The notes: generated by a model from the sequence alone, not told the origin. A stretch of DNA of 64,000 nucleotides from Vicia villosa (GCF_029867415.1 NW_026705007.1:615366-679365), one strand, 5' to 3'. Shown: positions 1 to 10,529, numbered from the stretch's first letter. Made by a program: numbers and translations.

Positions 1-340
1 TGTGAGTCACACCTTGAACCTCACAAACTTTGAGCTAAACCACCATCTATTTCACTCTTTTTTCTTCAATTGTTGAGAGATCAAGATTTGTGTTGGTGAT
101 TCTTGAAGTAGATCTAAGTTTTGTTCAAGATTTGGTAATTTTCTTCATCCTTTTTGTATATCACAATGTGATTCTTTGTTGTTTGTGTTCAATGCATATT
201 TGATGCTATATTGGTGCTATTTGTTGGTGATTTGATGGAAAATTCATGCTCTAATTGATGTGTGATCATAAGGTGTTTGTATATTTGTTCAAATCAAGTT
301 TCATGCCTTTAAATGTTGTTTTTGCTGAAATTTACACTGA

Positions 341-447
341 GGAAATCGATTTCCTTAAGGCTGAAATCGATTTCCTGCTGAACGTAACTTGTTTTTTTGA
401 AAACTGCACTATGGAAATCGATTTCCCCCTGCATGAAATCGATTTCC
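341..447. repeat. Cluster of four GGAAATCGATTTCC palindromes
   Basis: Four copies of the palindrome (G)GAAATCGATTTCC lie at 341-354, 363-375, 413-426 and 435-447. They form two pairs with short spacers. The same cluster lies in the right-hand LTR copy at about 32218-32324. Confidence 0.85.
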
Positions 448-602
448 AGCAGGCAGAATGTGGTTTTTTGCCTTTTTTGAGCTTGTTTTGGCTTCCTTCT
501 TCCTACACTTCATTAATATCATTGGATCTAGGGTGTTGATAGGTTTGAAATGACCTAATCCACCAAAATGGATGAATGATATTAATGATAGTGTGAGTTG
601 AT

Positions 603-1000
603 TATCTTTTGTGTTTTCATTCTTATTTTCATCTTATTTTTCTTTTGATCGATGAAAGTCTTAATATCTTGAGAATTCTATGGATTCTTGATGAAGACTA
701 GATCAATTTGTTTTCATTCTTATCTTTTCATCTTACTTTCTTTTGATCGATGAAAGTCTTGATATCTTGAGAATTCTATGGATTCTTGATGAAGACTAGA
801 TCAATTTGTTTTCATTCTTATCTTTTCATCTTACTTTCTTTTGATCGATGAAAGTCTTGATATCTTGAGAATTCTATGGATTCTTGATGAAGACTAGATC
901 AATTTGTTTTCATTCTTATCTTTTCATCTTATTTCCTTTTGATCGATGAAAGTCTTAATATCTTGAGAATTCTATGGATTCTTGATAAAGGCTAGACCAT
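603..1000 (+). repeat. 98-bp tandem repeat, four copies, inside the Ogre-C LTR
   Basis: The landmark GATCGATGAAAG recurs at 647, 745, 843 and 941, a strict 98-bp period. Units are nearly identical. The same array is present in the right copy at about 32480-32877. Confidence 0.9.
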
Positions 1001-1395
1001 TTCTTCTTCTCCTTCTTATTTCTTTTGATTGATGATCTTGATACATGGAGAGTTCTCCTACATTTGTCCCGACTCGATAAAAGATCAAATATGGAAGAGA
1101 ATTGTATGTGGTTGATTTATGACTTATGGAAATTTATCGTGTAGTCGCTATGATTTTATCAAGCTTCTGATAAATTTCCATTGACCTTAAATCCGAGTAC
1201 ATCATTCACTCACCATCGATCTTCATTACTAACTTTGATAACATACTTGACAAGTTTCAAGATGGTTATCTTTAACATCTAACCACTAACTTTAATTTCC
1301 GCCATTTATTATACCGCTCTTTATATTTTTCACTTTATCGCTTTATTTTATCATTTCATCATATTTACATTCCGCCATTTTCTCTTTGTCCATTT

Positions 1396-1411
1396 ATTAT
1401 ACCGCTCTCTA
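1396..1411 (+). other. Filler sequence at a deletion junction
   Basis: Between the Ogre-C LTR part and the chromovirus LTR part, 2518 bp present in the right copy (33273-35790) are missing. The junction carries ccatttattataccgctct (1390-1408), which is an exact copy of 1302-1320. This resembles filler copied from nearby DNA during double-strand break repair. Confidence 0.75.
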
Positions 1412-1753
1412 TATAAGTATGTTGTGTATGTTGCATTCATTTCATAGTCATTGTTGAGGGCTGAATCCTAATGATGAGGGGATTCAGTGAAGGGCATAAT
1501 TCCCATTGTGTGGAATTTGTGCTGGCAGGGCCGTATCTTGACGATGTTGGATCGTTCGGTGGGTTATTCCCATTGATGATGTTTGGTACCACATGCATAA
1601 AGTCAGTTGCATTCATATGCATGAATTTGATAACATGACTGAATGTACTTCATTGTTATGATTGGTAATATGTGTTATGAGTGATGATGGACTATCTGAA
1701 TATAGATGAATTGGGTGAATAATATAACTATTGATGTGTTGTTATTTATAATG
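1412..1753 (+). repeat. Duplicate of chromovirus-like LTR fragment (left copy, first part)
   Basis: Identical to 35791-36132 apart from about one base. The match continues at 14509-14551 after the Ogre-1 insertion, so the unoccupied target site can be read at 36128-36132 in the right copy. Confidence 0.9.
1749..1753 (+). repeat. Target site duplication taatg, left side of Ogre-1
   Basis: The five bases taatg precede the TGTCATACCCC start of the 5' LTR and recur directly after the 3' LTR at 14504-14508. The empty site has taatg only once (36128-36132). Confidence 0.95.
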
Positions 1754-2928
1754 TGTCATACCCCAAAATTTGCCCATCTCATCTCACCTTTCAAATGCTC
1801 AAAAGATCTCCAATTGCTCAAAGTCACCTATGCCCTAAACACGTGCCTCTGAACTAGGGTTTTGCTTTTCTCAAAGGAAAGTCAGGTTCTGATACCTCCA
1901 ATGGACCTCATAACCTCTCATATGATTCAAAGAACCTCTATGCCGAATTTCAAGCCCTGATTCAAAGGATAGCTCAGTCAATGGCCCAAACGATCAATAA
2001 TCGACTGGTTGATCTAAAAGTCAAACAATGGTCAAACCACGGTCAAAACTCCTGATTTTTTGTCAACATCCTCATATTGAAGTATAATTCACCGTTTGAG
2101 CAAGAATTGATCATGGTTCATCAAGGAAAGAACAAAAATCAACAAATCAAAAAGTTTCTAAATTAGGGTTTTGCATAGGAAAAGTCAACTGAACTTTGAC
2201 CAGCCATAACTCTCACATGGAACATCCAAAATTTTCCATCCAAAGCTCATTTTGAAGGAAATTTAATTCCCTACAATTTTGTCTCTCACATGCCAAGTCT
2301 AGAAATGCTTCATTTAAGAGATATGGACCAAAACATTATGGGTCCTTTTCAAAAGTCAACAAAAAGTCATTTTTTTCAAAAAGACACACAGGGAGCATGG
2401 AAAATAATTTTGATATGAGACCAAAGACACTGGTTAGAGGACTCTATAAGGTTTCTAGAAAGTCCTAGAACATTTCCATACCTTAAAAATTGAGGGAGAT
2501 ATACCTTGTCAAAGTTGACTAATTTTTGAAGAAAAAATGTAAAGAAAAAGGATTCAAAATGAATATTTTTACAAAGGAGCCCAAAATATTATGGCCCAAT
2601 CTTGCTATACAAGTCATCTAGAAGCTACAATCTCCATGCCACGAATTATTGATGATTAATTGATTTTATATGAATTTTTATTCATTAAAAAGTCAATATT
2701 AATCAAATATTTGGAAAGAAAATAGAAAAGATTGATTTTATTTTGGTTCTAACCAAACTAAATCATCATTCAAGTGCTATTAATAATATAATTTCGTGCA
2801 AGACATTATTGAAGAAAAAAGATTGAAATTGGAGCAAGTTTAGAAAGTTTGAATTCAAATTTCAATCAAATTTCTATCAAGCAAATCACCAAGATTTTCC
2901 CTAGTTTTATAACCCTAAATGCTTCTAT

Positions 2929-2936
2929 TATATAAG
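2929..2936 (+). promoter_or_regulatory. TATA box of the Ogre-1 LTR promoter
   Basis: TATATAAG lies about 1.18 kb into the LTR; the same sequence is at 11720-11727 in the 3' LTR. It is the best candidate for the Pol II start defining U3/R; the start site itself is inferred. Confidence 0.6.
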
Positions 2937-3631
2937 AACAACAAGTGCAGATCCCTAGGGAGGTTTTTTTACACGGTTTTGCAGCCAGAGAAACCTTAGT
3001 GAATCTTGCAAAATTCTCCAAAAAAATCAACATCGTACTCTGAATTACAGCGAATTTCAAAGCTTGTTAAGGGTTGATTTTGCATCTTGGATGTTTGCTG
3101 AAGACGTTTGAATCATCTGCAAGGTCGCACACGTCCAGTATCATCGCTATATCGCCCACGGTTTGTCTTTAAAAACTTTGAGATCAAACTCATGCATACA
3201 GGCGCTTTCAATAGATTTTGATCATATATTCATGGTTAGAATTATGTTATGATGCTTTCTGGATCGTTTAATTTAATTATAAGTGCAGGTTAAAGAATCC
3301 ACCATGATTAGGGTTCTTGAGCTTCAATTTGGGAATTCTGAATTGAGGTTAAATTGGGCCAAATTAAGAACACCTTTGTGTTCGGCATGCAATTTGCAAT
3401 AAAACCATGTATTTTTTTGCCATTTATGTGTTGTTTGGTGTGAGATGATTGATTGTAGGCATCGGCTAGGGAAGAGAATCGCAGCAAACCCGCCTGTGAT
3501 TCGTAGCAAAAAACGCAGGTCTCTTCACGAAGAAGACGACACAGCAAGGCGCGAAGTCTGTTTTAAATTCTGGAAATAATAGTTTTTTATATATCATGTT
3601 ATGCGCTTGAAGTGTAAACAGCGAATCAAAT

Positions 3632-3707
3632 CCGGTCCAGTGGTAAAACAGCGCGCATTAAAAGCCTTCATACGCAAGGGCAGGGGTTCGATCCCTGCCT
3701 CTTGCGT
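3632..3707 (+). other. tRNA-like module with Pol III A- and B-box-like sequences in the LTR
   Basis: A D-arm/A-box-like CCAGTGGTAAAACAG is followed about 50 nt later by GGTTCGATCCC, a perfect B-box match. The B-box lies in a perfect stem (GGCAGGG/CCCTGCC), with a further ACGCAAG...CTTGCGT pairing outside it and a TTTT run just downstream. It is not a canonical tRNA because the cloverleaf and T-arm register do not fit. An identical copy lies at 12423-12498. It could be a captured tRNA or SINE fragment. Confidence 0.55.
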
Positions 3708-4967
3708 TTTGATTCTTTATTTTCCTATAATCATGCTTGCAGATTCAGTGTTGCAACCTACACACGCATATGACGCACCTTTCAGTCCTGACCATCAGAT
3801 CACTATGCCTTCTAATCAACGCGCTTGAAGAGATAAGGAGATGAGGATACACCATGCACCTTCAGGAATCAACCTCACCAGATCCCTAACGCCCAGCTAT
3901 ATCTTTTTCTCCTTTTTTCTCTTTTTCCAGCCTTTTATTTAATTGTTTTCTTTTTCTTTTATTTGTTTTTTTTAAAAAAGTAAATTAACCATTTAATAAA
4001 TAGAATTAGGTTTAGTTTAGCATAAGTTTCTTATATTATTAATTAGGTTAATAATTAGTTTTGATAATTAAATTAGTTAATGAATTAACTTTAAAATTTT
4101 CAATTTTAATTTAAATTAGGTTTGTTAATTTAGTTTTAGACTAATAAAAATTAGGGATTTTATTTAATGCAGGATTAGTTTAATTTTGTGGGTTTATAAT
4201 GTTTAAACTCAGTTTTATATTTTTAGGCTTGTTGTAAACCGTTACTCATATTTGTCTGGCCTTTATTTATTCTATTAACCATGACTAACTTGTGCCCTAA
4301 TCAGGGTTTGCGAGAATTTGCCTTACACTGAAAATATATTTTCTGTGTCCTTCTCAGGTTTACTTTTCCAGGTGCCTCCCGACTACGCGCCACTTCAAAA
4401 CCCAAAGCTAAGTATTCGGTTTTTAAATTCAAAGTCTATTTTGATTTTAGGGTCTGCCCTTATAGTTCTGAACTATGCATACATTCACTCTCCTCTTCTT
4501 TTGCCCTTGCCATTTTTCAGGGTTAACCCTGAGATCTCTCCCGGCTACTAACCTATCAGATCAAATGCGAAGCTAAGTCCTTATTCGTATTTTATTTTCT
4601 TTTGCCATTTTTTTTTAAGTTAGGGTTAACTCTATTTGTCAATGAATTAGCCATACACTCACTCTACTTTTGTTTGTCTGCCTTTTCAGGGTTTGTCAAA
4701 TTGCCAAGGCTACGAGTGTTGGTAACCCTAAACCCTAACCTTAATATTTTATGCTTTATTATTACTTATGTCAAACCCTATTAAGGGATCCGCTGGTTAC
4801 AATTTCCCTCCCCCATATCAGTTTTAATTATATTATTTAAATGCGTGGTTAGTAATCCTAGGGAGTGCAACCTTTGAATTGAACATAGAATCACTAAATT
4901 TACAAGATAATATATTTGAATATAATCACATGATTGGTGCACACACGCACGCTTTTGGGTAACCTCT

Positions 4968-5018
4968 CTGTTGCCTTGTTGCTTGTTGCCTTGTTGCCTT
5001 GTTGCCTTGTTGCCTTGT
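4968..5018 (+). repeat. GTTGCCTT short tandem repeat in the LTR
   Basis: About six imperfect copies of GTTGCCTT. Equivalent arrays occur at 13758-13808 in the 3' LTR and, in variant form (GTTGCCT/GTTGCCTT), in both Ogre-2 LTRs near 18312 and 27271. Confidence 0.8.
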
Positions 5019-5514
5019 ATTTTGTGCAGAATAGCCAGTCCCTCGAATACGAGGATATCTCAGCCATGTTGCCTCGATTAAAGGTCATGGTCCCCAACGA
5101 TGCTGCCTTCGATACACTCACATGACCTCGACCCTCGAAAGTTGCCTACGGAAAAGGCTGAGGTATCCTCTGGCTGCCTACGAAAGGCTATTCTGAATCC
5201 TTCTCCTAGACTACCTGCCTCTCTATGGCATGGGTTAGTCTTAGGGCGAATGATAACGCGATGACCCTCTAACCTCCAAACGAAAGGCTTCCTGCCCTCT
5301 TATGGCAAGGATAGACCCTTTCATTCTGAAAGGCTAAAAAGAGACCTATCATCTGAGTTTAAGGTAATTGCCCCTAATTGCCTTGCCATGCTCTATTTTC
5401 TATATTCTTTCTCAAAATTCTTCAAAAGCTGGCTACGCTCATTTACGAGCTAAAGTCCATTTTTCCTCTTTCATCTACATTTTCTGAAAACGAGCAAGCA
5501 AAGCAATTAAGAGC

Positions 5515-5563
5515 CCATGGGAAACCATGGATGCAAAGGGTGCCTTACACCTTCCCTTTGCAT
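5515..5563 (+). promoter_or_regulatory. Conserved double-hairpin RNA element in the Ogre-1 5' LTR
   Basis: Hairpin 1 is CCATGG-GAAA-CCATGG, a 6-bp stem closed by a GNRA-type tetraloop. It is directly followed by hairpin 2, ATGCAAAGGG, a 13-nt loop, then CCCTTTGCAT (10 perfect pairs). The same pair of hairpins is in Ogre-2 (18865-18913, 27824-27872) and, with compensated base changes in both stems, in Ogre-C (34358-34406). It ends about 77 nt upstream of AATAAA. Its function is unknown; polyadenylation, dimerisation/packaging or reverse-transcription control are possibilities. Confidence 0.8.
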
Positions 5564-5640
5564 AAATTACCCCCCGAACTTAGATTTCTTTAAAAGGTTT
5601 TTTTCTGTTTCTTTTAGCCTTTCTGAATTTGTTTGGATAA

Positions 5641-5667
5641 AATAAAAGTCGGTGGCGACTCTTGCTT
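5641..5667 (+). promoter_or_regulatory. AATAAA signal and primer-site-like sequence in U5
   Basis: AATAAA (5641-5646) is followed by AGTCG-GTGG-CGACT, a small hairpin, whose right part reads TGGCGACTCTTGCT. This matches the start of the real primer site (TGGCGACTCTGCT, 5717) except for one extra T. The arrangement recurs in Ogre-2 (18993-19018); Ogre-C keeps AATAAA and TGGCGA (34491 onwards). Confidence 0.6.
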
Positions 5668-5716
5668 AACCGCGACATTTTCAATTATAAAAAGTCAGTT
5701 CACCGTATTACAGAAC

Positions 5717-5734
5717 TGGCGACTCTGCTGGGGA
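5717..5734 (+). other. Primer binding site, tRNA-Arg type
   Basis: TGGCGACTCTGCTGGGGA begins four bases after the 5' LTR end. A start of TGG pairs with a tRNA 3' CCA, and the sequence is the tRNA-Arg-type primer site known from Ogre elements. Confidence 0.85.
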
Positions 5735-6924
5735 TTAATTTCGATAAAAGAGGGGTTACCTTAAAAGTTTAGGATTCACTTTAAATGTTTTCTATTGTTT
5801 GTTTTGCTTGTTTTAACTTCCAAGGCTGTTTTGGGAATTCTGCTGTGTGAAAGGTCCTACACCCGGATCTAGTGTACCTTAGGTATGTGGCATGAGACCA
5901 GGGAGGCTGTACGACATGTATCGTTATGGTTGAACTGGTGGCCACCGTTAGTGCGACGCTTTGGTTTGTCCTGATGGCCCTTGAATATGATCGAGGAGAC
6001 ATTTGGCTACCGCGTGGTGTCACAAGCACTAATTCGCCCTTAGAACCTTAGTTGAACTTGACTTTGGCCTATAGGAAGTAGCGAGATAGCTGGCTTTGGA
6101 TTCCTGACTGAAGCCGGTTGATACTCGATGCTACACTCATTGAGATTGGACTCAAGGGATGCTTTTGGCTGGCCGATTGAGTGCTATGTTGAGACAATGC
6201 CCATGAGAAAGATCAGGGATATGAGAACCATAGAACCTGGTTACTTTTTAGGACAGGATGAACCAACTAAACGAAAGGAAGAAGGGTACATACCCCTGAA
6301 CCACGTGCAAGCCTAACCATAAGGCAAAATTGTGTGACTTGTGTGACTTGCGTGACTTGTTGGTGTTTGCTACTAACCTTCGTTTCCTTGCAGGTTTTGT
6401 TAAAAGGACTTGTTTGTCCTTACTACCCCACACTATGCCTAATGAACTGCATTCACATAACATCATGACATCATGACATCATAAGCATAACATGATTTAA
6501 CTAACCCTTTCAAGGATCTTAGGAATTTAGGGCGCACAATTTCAGGTGCCCTTATCAAAGGTTGATTTCCTAATCAAGGGGCAAGAGGATTTATTTTTCT
6601 CTAGCCGCATACCTTCCAATTCAAAGACACAGTACCTAATCAAGGGGCAAGAGGATTTATTTTCCTCTAGCTATGTGCTTTCAAATTCAGAAGTATCCCG
6701 AATCAGAGGCGACGACCCACTCGATATGGTGAGCTTGATTCTCAAAGAAAGACGTTCAAAGACAAAAATCAGATTTCTTCAGACAAAAACGCGACCAAAT
6801 CACTTTCTAATGTTGCTATCTAAATTCCTAAAGATCCTTGAAAAACATTGCACCTGCACTCATAACATCACATCACAGGTTTCTACCACAGGTTTCTCAC
6901 ATCCTCGCTGTTTATTTCAGCATC
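5735..6924 (+). other. Ogre-1 5' untranslated leader
   Basis: No coding signal is recognised. It holds short direct repeats: gtgacttgtgt-type units near 6330-6360, atgacatc near 6460-6480, and a 62-bp partial duplication (aatcaaggggcaagaggatt at about 6572 and 6634) also present in Ogre-2. The end has TTTATTTCAG directly before the ATG region, resembling a splice acceptor. Confidence 0.6.
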
Positions 6925-7755
6925 ATGAATCTCGAGCAATCAATCAAAAATCTTCAGGCTCAGAACAACCAGTTCCAGAAAATAATCTTTCACTTGGCCA
7001 AGGAGCAAGAAGAATTAAAGGCACTTCTGTCCGAGAAGGAGAAGGACCAACAAAGGGAGCAAGGTGTGCAAGATAAATGGAAGTCCAAACCTAAGCGGTC
7101 TTTCACTCCGTTACCCATGCCGCTATCTCAAGCTCTGCAACCACTGCTCAATCAGAACTTGATAAATCTATTGCCTCCATATTCACTTCCTACTAACCCC
7201 GCTCCTGGGTATAAGTATCATGCGAGATGTGCTTATTATTCAAATAGTCCTGGTCATGATACAGAGGATTGTGGACCGTTGAAACACAAGATCCAAGACC
7301 TCATTGATGACAAGATCATTGACTTCAACTCACCTGAGGAACCTCATATGGCTAATTCTGGGTACAATCGGAAAGGTCGCAATGAACCCAACCAATCTGT
7401 GGGGACCATTCTGATCACTACACCAGTTCCACAACAAAGACGCAAGTCAGGTGCACCTAAGCGTCAGTTCACAAAGATCAACATGTCACTAGCTCAGGTG
7501 TTACAACATTTGTTGAAAGCAAACCTGATTACAGTGAGGGATCCTCCCGTGAAGCCCAACACCTCCGCTCCTAGCTATAAACCCAATGCGAGGTGCGCCT
7601 ATCATTCCAATAGTCCTGGACATGACACAGAGAATTGTTGGCCATTGAAGAACAAGATTCAAGACATGATCGATGCCGGTGAAATTGAATTCTATCGTCC
7701 CAAGACTCCTGTGGTGATCACTACTCCTATGCCTAATCACGACAAGATTGATTAA
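6925..7755 (+). CDS. Gag-derived protein with duplicated zinc-knuckle-like module (non-autonomous Ogre)
   Basis: The open frame encodes 276 residues from the ATG at 6925, the start also conserved in Ogre-2 (20244). The reading frame itself extends upstream to 6838. Residues 1-45 are a Glu/Gln/Lys-rich, coiled-coil-like segment. Two related modules follow, each with a 'PLSQALQPLL'-like helix and then a knuckle. Knuckle 1 (residues 102-116) is CAYYSNSPGHDTEDC and knuckle 2 (224-238) is CAYHSNSPGHDTENC, a C-x2-H-x5-H-x4-C variant in which knuckle 1 has Tyr for the first His. Each knuckle is followed by 'LK.KIQD.ID'. This knuckle and flanking helix are typical of the gag-pro region of legume Ogre elements, where they precede the protease. 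Here the central gag and all of pol are missing. The frame is free of stops, so a small RNA- or nucleic-acid-binding protein is possible, but expression is not shown. Confidence 0.6.
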   Translation: MNLEQSIKNLQAQNNQFQKIIFHLAKEQEELKALLSEKEKDQQREQGVQDKWKSKPKRSFTPLPMPLSQALQPLLNQNLINLLPPYSLPTNPAPGYKYHARCAYYSNSPGHDTEDCGPLKHKIQDLIDDKIIDFNSPEEPHMANSGYNRKGRNEPNQSVGTILITTPVPQQRRKSGAPKRQFTKINMSLAQVLQHLLKANLITVRDPPVKPNTSAPSYKPNARCAYHSNSPGHDTENCWPLKNKIQDMIDAGEIEFYRPKTPVVITTPMPNHDKID

Positions 7756-10027
7756 CGTTTAGAAGGATGAACTTTTTAAGATCATTAGCTTTACTTTCAT
7801 TTGCAATTTCTATTCTGTTTGTTTAAACATTCGAATTATGATAGACATTATATATTTTAATAATCATCATCAGTGCATTGCATATATTTGTCTTGAATAA
7901 ATTATTTCGCTATCACTCATTCTAAATTATGTCTTTACTTTGCGTATGTTTTATGATACTCAACTCCTGCTAAAGATGTATACCTTTTGAGGGAGGATGA
8001 CGAAAACGATACCGTAACCTCATACAGTATGCTTTTGAGCGGACTATGCTGACGATGTACAGGCATTGTTTCAATTCCTAAACAGTGGAGATATAAGGAT
8101 GTTAATCCCTCGTCAACCCCTTGAGCCTAAGAAGTAGAAGTTTCTTTCTTGTACTAATTAAAACCCTTGATCATAACCTGGGGCAGGGTAGTTTTCAGTC
8201 AATTTGGCTGTGCATCCTATTTTAAGAGAATCATTCAGTACACCTTTCAACAAAGGTTTCAATCACAAGCGTTCATCCGCACACATCAAATAAGTGTTGG
8301 AGATATCAATCAAAAGACAATGACGATTCATCAGTCATCAAACAAGGCATTCAATATATTTCAAAAAAGAAAAAAATGAAAAAAACATATATACAAAGAA
8401 AAGCCTGCTAAGTCAAAAATCAAAAAGAAGACTTAGGCAAAACTCAAGGCATCCTGCTGGCTGTAAGCTCAAAAGAGACAGTTCAGGCAAAAGTTAGGGA
8501 TATAAAAAAGATGAAAAAAAGAAGTCAATAAATTCTTGAACAACTCAAAGTTGTGACTACCAAAAGGAAGAAGTGATTACCATCTCAAAAGTTCTCTCTG
8601 CTTGTGAACCATCATCATTATCAAAGGTGTAAATCCAAAAGTCTCTTGGAACCTGAATGCATAAGTTAAATCAACTGAGCTTAGGATTGAAGATCATCAC
8701 GAAGAGGGGTGGGTACAATCAAATTTTGAGCCTTTATCCTTTGTTTCTTAAACCGTGAACCAAGCCACGTTACAACCCTTGAAAGTCCTAATTGAAGCAT
8801 GGTTAGTTCGAAAGTGTACTGTCACTAAAAAGGTATCCGGACTCCTTAAGGTTTACCAAAAACGAGGAGTCGGTATTTCATTCTTACAAACATCACATTA
8901 TTACAAATATCATTTTTTTTACAAGTGTCGTGTTTTTACATCTCATGTTTTAAAGGTTTTTCAAAAACTCAAGACAAACGTATGCATTGCATCTCATGAA
9001 TTCATTATTAAACATATTCTGCTACATAATTTCAAATGTTAGCATCAGAAAGAACTTGCACAGGGTACAACTAATGACTGAAAGTTATCCCGACAGACAA
9101 GATTACTCCGAGAAGCCATGTCTCATACATATACAAGGGGCATGACATGCTTTGTCCAATCAATCTGGGGCAATCAAGTCAAGATTCCGAGAATCTCTCA
9201 AATGTCTAACAATCAAAAGGCATACATCCCAAGTGGGTTTCAAACTATTTCCCGATCAATCTGGAGCAATCAAGGCAAGATTCCGAGAATCTCAAAAGCA
9301 AAAACAGTCAGGGGCATCGTCCTAAGTTTATAATTGCTAGGGGCATGTCACCCATAGTGCACATCTCACGAAGTCCTCGCGAGGCGAATCTTTCCAAATT
9401 CCCTAATATCTGGGGCAAATCTATGCAAGTCCAGTTTGACATCTTCGATCAATACTCATTGGCATGTTTTAATCAACACAGATCCAGGAATGGCAAGTGC
9501 TATAATACTGGGGGCAACTCTCAAGACACCCATGTCCCCCCACAGAGCCAGGTTCATAAAATCACATCCCCACAGAGCAATCCTTCAAGAAGATATCTTC
9601 AAACATACTCGTCCCGACCAATACATGGCTCCCCAACAGAGTTGACATCTTCAACACCACCGACACTTTGTTCTTCTCCAACATGGCTTACTAATATCTT
9701 TCATCCCCAGTCAGGATCCATCAAATTACTATTCATCCCCAAGCAGAAGTCATAAATCCCCGGCTACATCTCTTCAAAACAAGATTAAATCACAATGATA
9801 CAGAGATTTATTTTCTCAGAACAACATCAGTCAGGCATCATATACATCACATGCATATTCATACATTGCAGGCGATTACAATTCATACATAACATACAAA
9901 GCGTTCAATTTATTTTGAGAACTCCATCTCAGTCATTACATACATCATAAACATTGCATAAAACTGACATTGTTACCAAGTAAATATTATCTGACAGGTA
10001 CATTACAAAGATTCGAATCTTATTCAA
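7756..10027 (+). other. Ogre-1 long 3' untranslated region
   Basis: No coding potential is recognised. It aligns in order with the Ogre-2 3' region (about 20921-23190); shared landmarks are ctggggcagggtagtt (8179; 21345) and the aggcaaaagttaggga segments. Short open frames here are not shared in frame and carry no known domain. Confidence 0.7.
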
Positions 10028-10360
10028 AGCCTAACGCACGGCACTCCAGACATCTACGGATGCAAATTGGGTAGTCTAACGTACGGCTTATCCATCAACC
10101 TAACGCACGGTTTTCCAGACATCTGAGGATGCAATTGAGAATAGTCTAACGCACGATTTATTCTTCGACCTAACGCACGGTCTTCCAGACATCTACGGAT
10201 GCAAATTGGGTAGTCTAACGTACGGCTTATCCATCAACCTGACGCACGGTTATCCAGACATCTGAGGATGCAATCAGGATTAGTCTAACGTACGACTTGT
10301 CTTCAGCCTAACGCACGGTTTTCCAGACATCCGCGGATGCAAACAGTCTAACATATGACA
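10028..10360 (+). repeat. 70-bp tandem repeat in the Ogre-1 3' UTR
   Basis: About five copies of a 69-70-bp unit made of two subunits marked by CTAACGCACGG and CTAACGTACGG (starts near 10030, 10100, 10170, 10239 and 10308). Each unit contains CCAGACATCTGAGGATGCAA-like sequence. Tandem arrays at this position are a known trait of Ogre/Tat elements and a source of satellite DNA. Confidence 0.85.
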
Positions 10361-10529
10361 CATTCTAACTCTCAAGCTTATCAAGTCAGATGGCATCTTT
10401 AAGCCCATCTCCGACAAAAGTCCCTATTTCAGCTAGGGCAAATTTCTTGGTATTCTAGTGTTCAATCATCTTCCACCTTCAGATACCGACTGGCCTACAA
10501 ACCACTCTACATCTTCAGGTTCAAGATAA

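Larger units (their letters stand above)
1..1395 (+). repeat. Partial copy of the Ogre-C LTR (left duplicate)
   Basis: This stretch matches 31878-33272 with a constant offset and about eight single-base differences seen by eye. It therefore corresponds to an internal part of the Ogre-C LTR (31069-34571), beginning about 810 bp inside it because the window starts there. The identity stops abruptly after ccattt at 1395. The short frames inside it, such as the one at 255-539, recur at the same place in the right copy and are not genes. Confidence 0.9.
1754..5712 (+). repeat. Ogre-1 5' LTR
   Basis: Runs from TGTCATACCCC to CCGTATTACA (3959 bp) and is immediately followed by gaac and the primer site. 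It contains a TATA box (2929), a tRNA-like Pol III module (3632-3707), a GTTGCCTT microrepeat, a double hairpin (5515-5563) and an AATAAA signal (5641). The short frames here (for example 3601-3828 and 4934-5125) recur in the 3' LTR and show no protein-like features. Confidence 0.95.

Noticed and set aside
255..539. 94-residue frame repeated at 32132-32416
   Set aside because: Runs through the palindrome cluster of the Ogre-C LTR; duplicated because the LTR part is duplicated, no domain.
3632..3707. Possible functional tRNA gene
   Set aside because: Only the A/B-box and T-arm-like parts fit; no regular cloverleaf, so reported as a tRNA-like module only.
3601..3828. 75-residue frame repeated at 12392-12619
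   Set aside because: Lies in both Ogre-1 LTRs across the tRNA-like module; no protein features.
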